Part shown: positions 40,201 to 51,706 of the stretch, in pieces | Layout: each line of letters starts with the position of its first letter | Position numbering within the stretch: the first letter of the stretch is position 1 | Assembly (NCBI GenBank): GCA_019828595.1 | Contig: JAHQRK010000008.1 | Span: 2,170,001 to 2,234,000 of the forward strand | Source: Aphanomyces cochlioides | Lineage: Eukaryota > Oomycota > Saprolegniomycetes > Saprolegniales > Verrucalvaceae | Length of the DNA: 64,000 bases | Reading direction: 5' to 3' | Made by a program: the position numbers and the translations under genes | Notes under the pieces: model-generated | Told to the model about the DNA's origin: nothing | The model's input: only the letters and a program-made list of their open reading frames with translations | Databases searched by the model: none

Positions 40201-41443
40201 CCTTGGGTCGACGAAAAAAGTGACTGGTACCTCGCTCGTTGACGTTGGCGTGAAAGTCGAATTGCTGATCCAGGTTGAACTGTCGGTACTCGCTGCGGGC
40301 AGTGTCAAGGGCTTGACGGGCGGTATTAACAATGGATGTCTCAACGAGTCCCATGTCGAATGCTCGGCGGGAAGTAAGCCACTTCATCTTGAGGCTGTTG
40401 AGTGTGTACTTCATCGAGTCAATGTACTGGCGATGACTGACTTGGAGACGCTTCTTCATTCTCTTCAACCAGCCGTACCACTTTGCGCCGAAGTTTTGAG
40501 TGTCGTCTGCGCGCATCTCGTCCAAAAGTTGATTGGCTTCGGCCTTGATCGCTGCGACTACTTGAGGGTTCTTTAAGAGCTCACGGGGGAGGCGCCAGTA
40601 ACTTCGGTCGGGAGCTCGCTGCTCGCAGGAGAGGACCACTTTGTGTTCCATGTGGTCGCCTGCAAAGCTGCTTGGGGAATAGCTTGAACGTGCGTACGTT
40701 TGAGCGACGATATCTTGGTCCACAAACAGGTAGTCGAGGCGGTTGCTTCGACCAGGGCCGCTGTAAACGCGCTCGTTGGGGTGGTGCATCCTCCACGCAT
40801 CGATAACACCAAGTGCTGAAAGCCAGGCAATGCATTCCGCCTTACCAGCGTTGTGGTCTTGGCGAGGTCGAGTCGCGTCCAGATGCTCCTCCAGGGGTAA
40901 GTTGAAATCGCCTCCGACAAAGTGAATGCTGTCGTCTTCAAAGTCGCGAGGCAGATCGTCGAAAAACGGTGCTCGAGAGTGAGCGATAACCGGGGCATAG
41001 ACGTTGTGAAAGTACACAGGAACGCCGTCCCACTGAGTTCGAACAACCATGTATCTTCCAGGTCGGTCATGGGTGGTCAAGTGTTGCAGGTCGAGGAATC
41101 CAGGCATGGATCCATGGAAATACGATGCCACACCGCAGCGCCGATTGTTGAGTGAGTCGACGCGATCAGTGCGGAGATCGTTGGTGAAGAGCTTGTATTT
41201 GCCAACGCCTACTTCGTTGTTGAGGTGGAGTTGGAAGGTTTCGAGATGTTTGATGTTATTGATTTTGGTTTCTTGAAAGAAAACGGCTTGGGTCGGAATT
41301 TGGAGTCGCCGCGCCACAAGATGTCCGTTGTCTTTCAGCCCATTGAGGTTGGCAGTGGTCAGTTCGAGTATGGGGAACTTGGTGAAGAGACCGGCCGCGA
41401 CCACCTTAGCCACGGAACGCGACAGACGTTGCGTTCGCAACAT
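37289..41443 (-). CDS. LINE A ORF2: APE-type endonuclease / reverse transcriptase / zf-RVT
   Basis: 1384 residues with all endonuclease (NLNG, QET, GDFN, RLDY, GDH), RT (FLDFSKAYD, GVKQGCPLS, FADD) and zf-RVT motifs, nearly identical to the ORFs at 14879 and 52259. One visible change is CSHVYPLW for CSRVYPLW just after the zinc knuckle. Starts at an ATG inside the ORF1 end, +1 register, 38-nt overlap. Confidence 0.95.
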   Translation of the reverse strand: MLRTQRLSRSVAKVVAAGLFTKFPILELTTANLNGLKDNGHLVARRLQIPTQAVFFQETKINNIKHLETFQLHLNNEVGVGKYKLFTNDLRTDRVDSLNNRRCGVASYFHGSMPGFLDLQHLTTHDRPGRYMVVRTQWDGVPVYFHNVYAPVIAHSRAPFFDDLPRDFEDDSIHFVGGDFNLPLEEHLDATRPRQDHNAGKAECIAWLSALGVIDAWRMHHPNERVYSGPGRSNRLDYLFVDQDIVAQTYARSSYSPSSFAGDHMEHKVVLSCEQRAPDRSYWRLPRELLKNPQVVAAIKAEANQLLDEMRADDTQNFGAKWYGWLKRMKKRLQVSHRQYIDSMKYTLNSLKMKWLTSRRAFDMGLVETSIVNTARQALDTARSEYRQFNLDQQFDFHANVNERGTSHFFRRPKGIKVPLSSVTINGATSTDPSEVKAGFTSHWKNIMVTPRDQPPLNRARRRAIIRAITRRLTQEQRDALESPLTAEDLCGALKSMNPNKSPGSDGWPAAFFQVSPDVFAQILLKVFNYQLTHHGHLLLQQRRSAVALLFKAGDRGDPGNYRPITLMSVEVKILSRALAYRLAQVAPYLAHPSQAGFVPGRRLHDHVMLVQALQTFCTNEDHDYYATFLDFSKAYDMVDQGFLFDVLKEMNIGPTFVSWVQLLYNTPLVQIIFNDGLGPTIRPTRGVKQGCPLSCMLFVLYLEPLGEMLRGSPDFGIPLPNGDSLTSIYFADDTTLLSSSLQAAVEQMAIVEDFCSVSGARLNVAKCMTLALNNNLDIEDIDDGGLLNVLPSEKPVKYLGILFGHRLPRDFQVQQLNDKFLAAFQTWGSRARTIQGRKLIVSTMLLSLLWHVTAAVYVPPTMVAVWQRMVNKYILGRKTQITDHHRSTICRKWQFDQKLGLGIPHVASKLRTQRLLRLQLLMQPNSPNTFAPWKLLVKRQFSRVMNKLYRDTHPFDFLTYFPNHSSKWLFLWELHPLWHDIWHQWAATPMAKRTASPPSLEELLNLPVWLTSYPALQVGPAGATSNVVKTALCRRWCRHASQNGFHCLKDFLTRQGTWPTRAAFIDRLSSNNRAAQVTLQANGAMGFAAPERAGQVYSHLTKIFDQVLRTSGVRTGTALTDIDTTSHPFKALFKDQLLSFERWPKRLVSRLAHHAPSDGKPHPVATSSRVEQQDIATYVRLIRKTCRWPPPLHGDVWFRLLFNMLPVNSRLFYLQPQQPDVICCVYTNCDAPENQHHAFHTCSHVYPLWRFHATAWRCFGVNFDWTAITNIDRFQVNERGSQLQDILFVLWALLCASNLHYIWTTHNAAKFESKEPPPPEIWQEVSFIRWHASIRRWLRLQEVDSPQRVEAISAINTLHRQPVYRPLVAKYPTLLALQPSAPN

Positions 41444-44404
41444 CTCCCAGCATGAGTGTCTGAGTGTCGGGTTGGAACATCACTTGGTTGTCGAAGGTGG
41501 GGTCCAGGGAGCCAGCCTCATGGAATTCCAGGATCGTGGTCAAGACGTATCGCGACTTCTCGTCTTCGCCGGCATACAACGTTTCCATGATATTCCAAAT
41601 CAAGAGGCCGAAGCTCGTGTCAAGCAATATGGCAGATAGCGATACGCCCGACAAACAGCGGGAGCCCAAATGAGAAGCCAGTGCAGTGACCGGGTACTTG
41701 GTAGAGGCCACGATCGCAGCATCACTGTTGTAGTACGTTGGAGCATGAATGGCCAAGAGAACTTCTGCCACAGCCAACACTTCTTCCAGGTCGCCGCGGT
41801 GGAGGGAAATCTCGTCGCCGTCAATGGTAGTATCGATGAAGTCGATGTTCTTGAATAGCTCGATGTTGCTGAAGATGGCTTGAACGTGCTCGCGGGTCAT
41901 ACGCACACCCCACGTCAATGAGTACAGCTGGGAGAACGGTTTGTCTCCACCCCAAGTCGCTCGAAGCCACCGATGGAGGAGGCGTTGTCTCACAAAGTAC
42001 TCAAAGCATGCACGGTCTTCATCAAAAAGTCGGTGCAGTTGCAAGCCAAATTCAATCGGGGAACGCTCGAGATGGCTACACAGCATGTCGACGCGGCCGT
42101 CGTTGATGAGTTGGGCAAGGTTGAACGAGCTGTTGGTCACTGCATCTTCGACTTGGGTTGAGAGATGCAATGGAACTTTGGCTGTCTTGGTGTCGAGGTC
42201 TTGTAGTTCGGCGAGAATTTCGTCAAGAGACATTTCTATGCGCTTGGGAACGCCATCTTGGATCTTGGTGCCGCCGACAAATTGACCGGACGTAGGGAGG
42301 TGGGGAGGGTCATCCGAGACGTCCAGCTTGGGTACAATCGTTGAGATCTTGTAATCGCCAAACTGAGCAACGTGTTCCTCGGGGTTGACACACACACGTT
42401 CGTCGAGGGCTTCAAACATGTTGGGCGAAATCCAAGAGCGGCCATGCTCGGGGGAATCCACTTGCTGTTGCGTCTTCTTGCGCTTGCCTCTCGACGCCTT
42501 GACGCCAGTCCACTGCGGAGGGTTGGCTTGCGCAGTTTTCCGACGTTTTGGCGCCTTGGGAGTCGAAGAAGGCGGGTTGGTTGGGCTGGGAGCTGGCTTG
42601 TTCAATCCATATTGGCGGGACGTTGCATCAAGGTCCAAACGAACCAAGTTCTTGTCACGAAAATACCACCCTTGACCGTACACGCGGAGACAACGGCCCT
42701 TGAAAAGAATTTCTTCGACGAGACGGCCGTCGCGCTGTATGGTCGTTGGTACGGAGGTTCCTTCAAAGTAAAGGCGGTACCGAGAGCTCGCCATACCGCT
42801 TGAAGAGGAAACGTTGGGGTAGGAGCCCCACAGGAAGCGTGGCTCCAACTTGGTCATGACGTCGAAGATCAGGCGCTCTTCGTCTTGATCTTGAAGGCCT
42901 TGAGGGATGTCCATGAAAAATCCGCCGAGGACGTGCGGAACGTTCATCGTGAAGTGTTGGGACGAGCCATCTCGAGCGACTTGAATCTTAAACGCGATGC
43001 CTCGCAGCTTCGTCATCGCTTCGTGAGAGGCAACACCCCACTTGAGCATGCGGTTCGGGATGTCCTTCTCGCATCTCACAATGTCAGCAATCGCAGTGTC
43101 GAGGCCGAGGGCTTGGTTGTCGAAAAGGATCGATGCCATGGCAGCTGAAACATCGATGGTCTTCGTGTGTGCACCCTGGGCATCTGCAACCAGCCGACGA
43201 TGCCGCGCGCCGAGTGCTTCTGGATCGGGAGGGTGTCTTCAAACGTGAGGGTTCCAGCAGCACGCTTGCGAAGGAGGGGTTCGAGTTCCTCCATCGTGGG
43301 CTGGTAAGGAGCAACGTCCTTGGTCTTGATGGCCTTGGCAGACTGAGACCGCTGTTGCGCTTGGAAGGCCCATACGTCGTTGGGGGCCTGGCGGTTGTTG
43401 GGTTGGCCACGGCCAGGTGTCTGGGCTCCGCCAGATTGAGAAATGTTTTCCAAATGCGATCCGGGTGAAGCCTGAGACGATGGCTGGCGGACTGAGTGAG
43501 AGTCCGAGTCGTGCGTCAGACCAACACTCAAGCGTGCGTCAGAGGCTTGGTCTTGTCCGGACCCTGTCCCATGGTGGACAGAGTCACACGTTTGACCTTC
43601 ACTCGCGTTGGACTTCGAGAAGCTTCCATGGGTGACTTGGTCTTGAGTATTCCCATGACCAACACTGGCCACAGGGTTGTTCGCGATTGTTCCAGATCTT
43701 GCCCGATGATTCTTCGAGAAGAGACCATCACTCATGGAGCGACTAGTCTCGATGGGATCTTGACCTGTCGCCAGAGTGGACTTGTCGCTCGGGGGATTCT
43801 TCGAGAAGGGACCTTCACTCAGGGATGGACTGTTCTCGAATCTTCCTTGACATGTCGTCATGTTGACGTCGGTGCTTGAGCGAGTCTTCGAGAAGCCACT
43901 ATCACTCGTCGAGAGAACATTCTCGAAAGGAACAGAACCCAACGGAGTCTTGCCAGGCAAGCCACCATCACTCACGATGGACGTGGTTGATGGAGATTCT
44001 TCGGGCAAGGTCGTTGACGTCATGAGCACATCTTCCGAGGTTGGAACGCCGTCTTGCCAGGCTTCGTCGCAAGTGTCAGAGGTCGTTGGATCATTCGCGG
44101 GATCGCAAGCCTTCGTCGAGCGAGTCACAGGCAAGGGTTCAAAACGGCGCGGTTTCGAAGGGGTTGCACGTTGACGTGGAAACGGAACGCGCGTTGGAGT
44201 AGGGAGCGGATTCGTAGACGCGTCATGATGCGAAGCGTTGGAAGCATCGTCGACGTCCTCTTCCAACGACGACGCCATGTCGGTATCGCTTGGGGATGGG
44301 TCAGCAACGACGATGACGTCCATATCGCTGGGGCTGGACGCCGAGGGAGAGAACGCGGAGGAGCAAGATGGGGCACGAGGGTTGGTCGAGCGGGTAGCAA
44401 CCAT
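41406..44404 (-). pseudogene. LINE A ORF1, single-base frameshift
   Basis: Two overlapping open parts, 43076-44404 (N-terminal ~440 residues) and 41406-43139 (C-terminal ~577 residues), separated by the one-base deletion near 43176. Otherwise the same protein as the intact 999-residue ORF1. Confidence 0.9.
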
Positions 44405-44456
44405 ATTGTCAGATAGCGTAGAGTGGTACTGCGGGGTAGCTGGCAAATTGGAAACT

Positions 44457-44470
44457 GCTCCTATGGCTCA
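44457..44470 (+). repeat. tRNA-Met stub / target-site duplication
   Basis: Between full-length A and the youngest A of array 2. Base -1 is T. Confidence 0.95.
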
Positions 44471-45466
44471 CTGCAATGGGGAGGTATATTAATAGACTTT
44501 CAATATCTACTAATACTAATATTGCCTACTAACGGCTCATCCCACTTCCAAATGCTTCAGCAGATTTTCTACTTTGGGCTTTGGAGTACAGCGATTTTTG
44601 ACTTGTTGAATAAATACTTGGGGCTTGTTAATTTGGGGCTGAAGGTTGGAGCGCGAGCAAAGTCGGGTACTTGGCTACCAGTGGGCGATAGACAGGTTGT
44701 CTATGCAAAGTATTGATTGCTGAAATTGCTTCCACTCGTTGAGGGCTGTCAACTTCTTGGAGGCGAAGCCATCTGCGGATCGATGCATGCCATCGGATGA
44801 AGCTGACTTCTTGCCAAATTTCTGGCGGAGGCGGCTTCTTCGATTCGAACTTGGCGGCGTTGTGCGTTGTCCAAATATAGTGAAGGTTGGAAGCACACAG
44901 AAGAGCCCAGAGCACAAACAGTATGTCTTGAAGCTGGCTACCGCGTTCGTTGACTTGAAAGCGGTCGATGTTGGTGATGGCAGTCCAATCGAAATTGACA
45001 CCGAAGCATCGCCAAGCGGTCGCGTGAAAACGCCAAAGGGGATACACGCGAGAGCAGGTGTGGAAGGCGTGGTGTTGGTTCTCCGGTGCGTCGCAATTGG
45101 TATAGACACAGCAAATTACGTCTGGCTGCTGAGGTTGCAAGTAGAACAAGCGCGAGTTGACAGGCAGCATGTTGAACAACAGTCGAAACCAAACGTCGCC
45201 ATGGAGGGGAGGCGGCCAACGGCATGTTTTGCGGATGAGTCGCACGTAGGTCGCAATATCTTGTTGCTCGACGCGGGACGATGTCGCCACTGGGTGCGGT
45301 TTTCCATCCGAAGGGGCGTGATGCGCCAAACGTGATACGAGTCGCTTGGGCCAACGCTCGAAGGATAGCAATTGATCTTTGAAAAGTGCCTTGAAAGGGT
45401 GACTTGTTGTATCGATATCGGTCAAAGCAGTTCCAGTTCGAACGCCAGACGTGCGGAGGACTTGGT
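44471..45466 (-). mobile_element. Family A LINE, 5'-truncated (1.0 kb), array 2
   Basis: Youngest insertion of array 2; its truncated 5' end directly abuts tRNA copy 2. The breakpoint is in ORF2 after GGAGGACTTGGT. The terminal T is both A sequence and the expected -1 base. Confidence 0.95.
44628..45466 (-). pseudogene. LINE A ORF2 C-terminal fragment
   Basis: About 280 codons: zf-RVT knuckle and C terminus only. Confidence 0.9.
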
Positions 45467-45539
45467 GCTCCTATGGCTCAGTTGGTAGAGCGTCAGTCTC
45501 ATAATCTGAAGGTCGCCAGTTCGATCCTGGCTGGGAGCA
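45467..45539 (+). tRNA. trnM-CAU: tRNA-Met(CAU), elongator, copy 2
   Basis: Identical 73-nt gene to copy 1, with intact A and B boxes. Its 5' flank is the truncated A element, so no host upstream sequence remains; transcription would rely on the internal promoter. Confidence 0.97.
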
Positions 45540-46519
45540 GCCTTTTTCATCCCTTTTTCTTGCCGCACTTGAACCGACATTCTCACAAAATCAAGCACAC
45601 TACCATCGACACACAACAAGTATCACTCTGTCCCCTCGTCGTCAAAATAGCACCACCAGTCAACTAACACACACATTCCATTTGCCACACAAGGCCAGAC
45701 GCATCGAAATGTTGTACCAACACACTACTCAATATACCTGCACCGACATATGCGCAAGTCTGTGAACGCGGCCAAAAACATCGCTCGTTCAGTCCTCCTG
45801 AGATCTCTTCTTTGCATGCACTCATGCCACTTTGTGTCGTGACAACAAGAACACTACTAAACACCGCGGTCCCAATCACTGATCACATGTATTACCTCGT
45901 TAGACGCAGAGGCTTAATATTGAATCCCCACGTTGCTTGATAAACGAAAGGTTGACAATACGACAGGAAAAACTCACGAACGTCTCACTCTTAGCTCTCA
46001 AAAGCAGTTCAATAGTGCCAGTGATTTCGATAGTAGTGTCTACAGTCGAAATGAACCAGGGATCGTAGAGTCTCCATATTGCGAATACTTTTACACAAAT
46101 GAATGCCGCTGTGGCTACAGTGGTAAAGTGTCAATGGGTTTGTTTTGAATGGAATGAGAAGTGTGTTTACGCAAGGACTCGATGTGTTTGTGCGCATCCT
46201 TCCAGCAAGCATACATCAAGAAAAGTGTAGCGTCGGTCACCGGGGTAAACGCCATGCATTTGTATATGTTTCTAAGGTTCAAGAATACATGAGAAAGGAT
46301 CCGTCGATGAGTTCCAGCATTTTTAGTCGTTGGTGGCATGTATGAAGTCTTGTAGACGTCAGTATCTCTATTTTTGAGGTGGTTTCAAGTGGAAGAAATG
46401 TTTGAATTTTTGGTAAGGCGAAAGATGGAGTGCGAGTAGTTTGAGACGAGGGTGGGGTATGAATAGGAAGGTGTTTGAATGGTGGATTTAGAATTTGAAG
46501 TGTCCAATCAAGGCATGCC
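45540..46519 (+). repeat. tRNA-Met spacer, 980 bp, copy 2
   Basis: Carries GAGGGTGGGG where copies 1 and 3 have GAGAGTGGGG; shared with the spacer at 59501. No recognisable gene. Confidence 0.92.
45543..45558 (+). terminator. Pol III terminator pair, tRNA copy 2
   Basis: Two T5 runs beginning 4 nt after the tRNA, same as copy 1. Confidence 0.85.
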
Positions 46520-46533
46520 GCTCCTATGGCTCA
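46520..46533 (+). repeat. tRNA-Met stub / target-site duplication
   Basis: Left edge of array 3. Base -1 is C. Confidence 0.95.
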
Positions 46534-49500
46534 CTGCAATGGGGAGGTATATTAATAGACTTTCAATATCTACTAATACTAATATTGCCTACTAACGGCT
46601 CATCCCACTTCCAAATGCTTCAGCAGATTTTCTACCTTGGGCTTTGGAGTACAGCGATTTTTGACTTTTGAATAAATACTTGGGGCTTGTTAATTTGGGG
46701 TTGAAGGTTGGAGCGCGAGCAAAGTCGGGTACTTGGCTACCAGTGGGCGATAGACAGGTTGTCTATGCAAAGTATTGATTGCTGAAATTGCTTCCACTCG
46801 TTGAGGGCTGTCAACTTCTTGGAGGCGAAGCCATCTGCGGATCGATGCATGCCATCGGATGAAGCTGACTTCTTGCCAAATTTCTGGCGGAGGCGGCTCC
46901 TTCGATTCGAACTTGGCGGCGTTGTGCGTTGTCCAAATATAGTGAAGGTTGGAAGCACACAGAAGAGCCCAGAGCACAAACAGTATGTCTTGAAGCTGGC
47001 TACCGCGTTCGTTGACTTGAAAGCGGTCGATGTTGGTGATGGCAGTCCAATCGAAATTGACACCGAAGCATCGCCAAGCGGTCGCGTGAAAACGCCAAAG
47101 GGGATACACGCGAGAGCAGGTGTGGAAGGCGTGGTGTTGGTTCTCCGGTGCGTCGCAATTGGTATAGACACAGCAAATTACGTCTGGCTGCTGAGGTTGC
47201 AAGTAGAACAAGCGCGAGTTGACAGGCAGCATGTTGAACAACAGTCGAAACCAAACGTCGCCATGGAGGGGAGGCGGCCAACGGCATGTTTTGCGGATGA
47301 GTCGCACGTAGGTCGCAATATCTTGTTGCTCGACGCGGGACGATGTCGCCACTGGGTGCGGTTTTCCATCCGAAGGGGCGTGATGCGCCAAACGTGATAC
47401 GAGTCGCTTGGGCCAACGCTCGAAGGATAGCAATTGATCTTTGAAAAGTGCCTTGAAAGGGTGACTTGTTGTATCGATATCGGTCAAAGCAGTTCCAGTT
47501 CGAACGCCAGACGTGCGGAGGACTTGGTCGAATATCTTGGTGAGGTGGCTATAAACTTGACCAGCACGTTCGGGTGCTGCAAATCCCATCGCGCCGTTCG
47601 CTTGTAACGTCACTTGTGCCGCACGGTTGTTGGATGACAGTCGATCAATAAACGCAGCTCTTGTAGGCCATGTCCCTTGCCGTGTCAAGAAGTCTTTGAG
47701 GCAGTGGAAACCGTTTTGAGACGCATGTCTACACCATCGACGACACAGAGCAGTCTTCACGACATTTGATGTAGCACCCGCAGGACCAACTTGCAGAGCG
47801 GGGTAGGATGTCAGCCACACGGGGAGGTTCAAAAGTTCTTCGAGGCTTGGTGGCGAAGCGGTTCGCTTGGCCATAGGTGTGGCGGCCCATTGATGCCAAA
47901 TGTCGTGCCAAAGAGGATGCAGCTCCCACAAAAACAACCACTTGGAGCTGTGGTTGGGGAAGTACGTGAGAAAGTCGAACGGGTGGGTGTCGCGATACAG
48001 CTTGTTCATGACACGGGAAAATTGTCTCTTGACAAGCAACTTCCATGGGGCAAATGTGTTGGGTGAATTGGGCTGCATCAAGAGTTGGAGCCGCAGCAGT
48101 CGCTGAGTCCGAAGCTTCGAAGCCACATGCGGAATACCGAGGCCGAGTTTTTGATCGAACTGCCACTTGCGGCAAATAGTTGAGCGATGATGGTCGGTGA
48201 TTTGCGTCTTCCGACCAAGGATGTACTTGTTGACCATTCTTTGCCAAACGGCAACCATCGTTGGAGGCACATACACTGCAGCCGTGACATGCCATAACAA
48301 CGACAACAACATGGTCGATACGATGAGTTTGCGGCCTTGGAGGGTTCGCGCACGACTTCCCCACGTTTGAAACGCAGCCAGAAACTTGTCGTTCAGTTGC
48401 TGGACTTGAAAATCGCGCGGCAGTCGGTGGCCAAAGAGAATACCAAGGTATTTCACTGGCTTCTCGCTCGGCAAGACGTTCAAGAGGCCACCATCGTCGA
48501 TGTCTTCGATATCGAGATTGTTGTTGAGCGCCAAAGTCATGCACTTGGCAACGTTGAGACGAGCTCCAGACACAGAGCAAAAGTCTTCGACAATTGCCAT
48601 TTGCTCGACCGCCGCTTGGAGGGATGACGAGAGTAGAGTCGTGTCGTCGGCAAAGTAGATGCTCGTCAGTGAGTCTCCATTTGGAAGGGGAATACCAAAA
48701 TCAGGAGATCCGCGTAGCATTTCGCCGAGTGGCTCGAGGTAAAGTACGAAGAGCATGCACGATAGGGGGCAACCTTGCTTGACTCCGCGGGTAGGCCGTA
48801 TGGTAGGGCCAAGACCGTCGTTGAAAATGATCTGGACCAGAGGCGTATTGTAAAGCAACTGAACCCAAGACACAAATGTGGGACCGATGTTCATCTCCTT
48901 GAGTACGTCGAAGAGAAAGCCTTGGTCAACCATATCGTATGCCTTGGAAAAGTCGAGAAACGTCGCGTAGTAGTCGTGGTCTTCATTGGTACAGAAAGTC
49001 TGCAATGCTTGTACCAGCATCACGTGGTCGTGCAAGCGACGGCCAGGGACAAAACCAGCTTGGCTTGGGTGAGCGAGGTATGGGGCAACTTGTGCAAGAC
49101 GGTAGGCCAGCGCCCGCGATAGAATCTTGACTTCAACCGACATGAGAGTAATCGGCCGATAGTTGCCAGGGTCGCCTCTGTCTCCAGCCTTGAACAAGAG
49201 CGCCACTGCACTTCGGCGTTGTTGGAGCAGGAGGTGACCGTGATGGGTGAGTTGGTAGTTGAACACCTTGAGCAGGATTTGGGCGAATACGTCCGGGGAG
49301 ACTTGAAAGAAAGCTGCAGGCCAGCCGTCTGAACCAGGAGACTTGTTCGGGTTCATAGACTTGAGCGCGCCGCACAGGTCTTCCGCCGTGAGAGGACTTT
49401 CCAGAGCGTCGCGCTGTTCTTGAGTGAGACGTCGAGTAATGGCTCGAATGATAGCTCGGCGACGGGCCCGATTCAACGGTGGTTGGTCTCTTGGAGTGAC

Positions 49501-49872
49501 CATGATGTTTTTCCAATGAGACGTAAAACCAGCCTTGACTTCAGACGGGTCAGTCGACGTTGCACCGTTGATTGTCACGGACGAGAGCGGCACTTTGATC
49601 CCCTTGGGTCGACGAAAAAAGTGACTGGTACCTCGCTCGTTGACGTTGGCGTGAAAGTCGAATTGCTGATCCAGGTTGAACTGTCGGTACTCGCTGCGGG
49701 CAGTGTCAAGGGCTTGACGGGCGGTATTAACAATGGATGTCTCAACGAGTCCCATGTCGAATGCTCGGCGGGAAGTAAGCCACTTCATCTTGAGGCTGTT
49801 GAGTGTGTACTTCATCGAGTCAATGTACTGGCGATGACTGACTTGGAGACGCTTCTTCATTCTCTTCAACCC
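46534..49872 (-). mobile_element. Family A LINE, 5'-truncated (3.3 kb), array 3
   Basis: The only insertion of array 3, of the older A subgroup. Truncated within ORF2 upstream of the RT; it ends CTTCAACC plus the -1 C of the target, directly abutting tRNA copy 3. Confidence 0.95.
46690..49872 (-). pseudogene. LINE A ORF2, 5'-truncated (RT and zf-RVT retained)
   Basis: About 1060 codons starting near residue 324, after the endonuclease. The RT motifs and zf-RVT knuckle are intact. The open frame continues into antisense tRNA sequence and further, giving an apparent 1111-codon ORF whose first ~50 residues are not LINE protein. ARTLQGRK replaces ARTIQGRK of other A copies. Confidence 0.88.
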
Positions 49873-49945
49873 GCTCCTATGGCTCAGTTGGTAGAGCGTC
49901 AGTCTCATAATCTGAAGGTCGCCAGTTCGATCCTGGCTGGGAGCA
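49873..49945 (+). tRNA. trnM-CAU: tRNA-Met(CAU), elongator, copy 3
   Basis: Identical 73-nt gene to copies 1, 2 and 4. Rebuilt after a single visible insertion (the 3.3-kb A element immediately to its left). The -1 base is still the ancestral C. Confidence 0.97.
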
Positions 49946-50925
49946 GCCTTTTTCATCCCTTTTTCTTGCCGCACTTGAACCGACATTCTCACAAAATCAA
50001 GCACACTACCATCGACACACAACAAGTATCACTCTGTCCCCTCGTCGTCAAAATAGCACCACCAGTCAACTAACACACACATTCCATTTGCCACACAAGG
50101 CCAGACGCATCGAAATGTTGTACCAACACACTACTCAATATACCTGCACCGACATATGCGCAAGTCTGTGAACGCGGCCAAAAACATCGCTCGTTCAGTC
50201 CTCCTGAGATCTCTTCTTTGCATGCACTCATGCCACTTTGTGTCGTGACAACAAGAACACTACTAAACACCGCGGTCCCAATCACTGATCACATGTATTA
50301 CCTCGTTAGACGCAGAGGCTTAATATTGAATCCCCACGTTGCTTGATAAACGAAAGGTTGACAATACGACAGGAAAAACTCACGAACGTCTCACTCTTAG
50401 CTCTCAAAAGCAGTTCAATAGTGCCAGTGATTTCGATAGTAGTGTCTACAGTCGAAATGAACCAGGGATCGTAGAGTCTCCATATTGCGAATACTTTTAC
50501 ACAAATGAATGCCGCTGTGGCTACAGTGGTAAAGTGTCAATGGGTTTGTTTTGAATGGAATGAGAAGTGTGTTTACGCAAGGACTCGATGTGTTTGTGCG
50601 CATCCTTCCAGCAAGCATACATCAAGAAAAGTGTAGCGTCGGTCACCGGGGTAAACGCCATGCATTTGTATATGTTTCTAAGGTTCAAGAATACATGAGA
50701 AAGGATCCGTCGATGAGTTCCAGCATTTTTAGTCGTTGGTGGCATGTATGAAGTCTTGTAGACGTCAGTATCTCTATTTTTGAGGTGGTTTCAAGTGGAA
50801 GAAATGTTTGAATTTTTGGTAAGGCGAAAGATGGAGTGCGAGTAGTTTGAGACGAGAGTGGGGTATGAATAGGAAGGTGTTTGAATGGTGGATTTAGAAT
50901 TTGAAGTGTCCAATCAAGGCATGCC
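49946..50925 (+). repeat. tRNA-Met spacer, 980 bp, copy 3
   Basis: Carries GAGAGTGGGG like the spacer at 26376, and is followed by the same three insertions as that spacer, so the duplicated block included spacer and LINE fragments. No recognisable gene. Confidence 0.92.
49949..49964 (+). terminator. Pol III terminator pair, tRNA copy 3
   Basis: Two T5 runs beginning 4 nt after the tRNA. Confidence 0.85.
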
Positions 50926-50939
50926 GCTCCTATGGCTCA
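50926..50939 (+). repeat. tRNA-Met stub / target-site duplication
   Basis: Left edge of array 4. Base -1 is C. Confidence 0.95.
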
Positions 50940-51249
50940 CTGCAATGGGGAGGTATATTAATAGACTTTCAATATCTACTAATACTAATATTGCCTACTA
51001 ACGGCTCATCCCACTTCCAAATGCTTCAGCAGATTTTCTACCTTGGGCTTTGGAGTACAGCGATTTTTGACTTTTGAATAAATACTTGGGGCTTGTTAAT
51101 TTGGGGTTGAAGGTTGGAGCGCGAGCAAAGTCGGGTACTTGGCTACCAGTGGGCGATAGACAGGTTGTCTATGCAAAGTATTGATTGCTGAAATTGCTTC
51201 CACTCGTTGAGGGCTGTCAACTTCTTGGAGGCGAAGCCATCTGCGGATC
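50940..51249 (-). mobile_element. Family A LINE, 5'-truncated (310 bp), array 4
   Basis: Same length, subgroup and breakpoint as 27370-27679; a duplicate of that insertion rather than an independent event. Holds the last ~51 codons of ORF2 (51096-51249). Confidence 0.95.
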
Positions 51250-51263
51250 GCTCCTATGGCTCA
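51250..51263 (+). repeat. tRNA-Met stub / target-site duplication
   Basis: Duplicate of the junction at 27680. Base -1 is C. Confidence 0.95.
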
Positions 51264-51692
51264 ATGTCAATGGGGAGTCTATTTGTAGTTAATGTAAACT
51301 ACAAACTAATATTGCCCGAAGGCTCATCCCATTTCCAACTGCTAGGCTGAATTGGAAATCAATTTGGCTTTTCGTTTTCTTGATTCGCTTCGACGTTGGG
51401 ACTTCGATTTCTTCGGTGTTTGTAAGCTAACACGGCGAATATGTCGGATAAAACTGACTCTTGGCATCTGACCCAGGGGGTATACATTTTCATTGTCTTG
51501 GATCATACATAGACTTCGGTCTATGCAGCGCTTGTATCGCTTGGCGAGGACCCAGCAATGGGATGTTGAATCAGTGACAGAAACAACCAAGAATTCTCCG
51601 TCAGGCTCATCCAATATCGCTCTACAGATATCACGAATTGGATCGCCCACCGATTGCTTGAGCAGTTGACGGGAGAATATGGCGTCGTTGTC
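51264..51692 (-). mobile_element. Family B LINE, 5'-truncated (429 bp), array 4
   Basis: Duplicate of 27694-28122; contains the ORF3 C-terminal fragment 51342-51692. Confidence 0.95.
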
Positions 51693-51706
51693 GCTCCTAT
51701 GGCTCA
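51693..51706 (+). repeat. tRNA-Met stub / target-site duplication
   Basis: Duplicate of the junction at 28123. Base -1 is C. Confidence 0.95.

Larger units (their letters stand above)
37132..44456 (-). mobile_element. Family A LINE, full length (7.33 kb), ORF1 frameshifted
   Basis: Complete at both ends with ORF2 intact. One base is deleted in ORF1 near 43176 (GCACCCTGGGC instead of GCACCCGTGGGC). This lesion differs from that in the copy at 14722, so the two copies were damaged independently. Confidence 0.95.

Noticed and set aside
46690..50025. 1111-codon ORF that begins in DNA right of tRNA copy 3
   Set aside because: Its first ~50 residues are antisense tRNA and spacer; only the LINE A part (to 49872) is real. 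Treated as a truncated ORF2.
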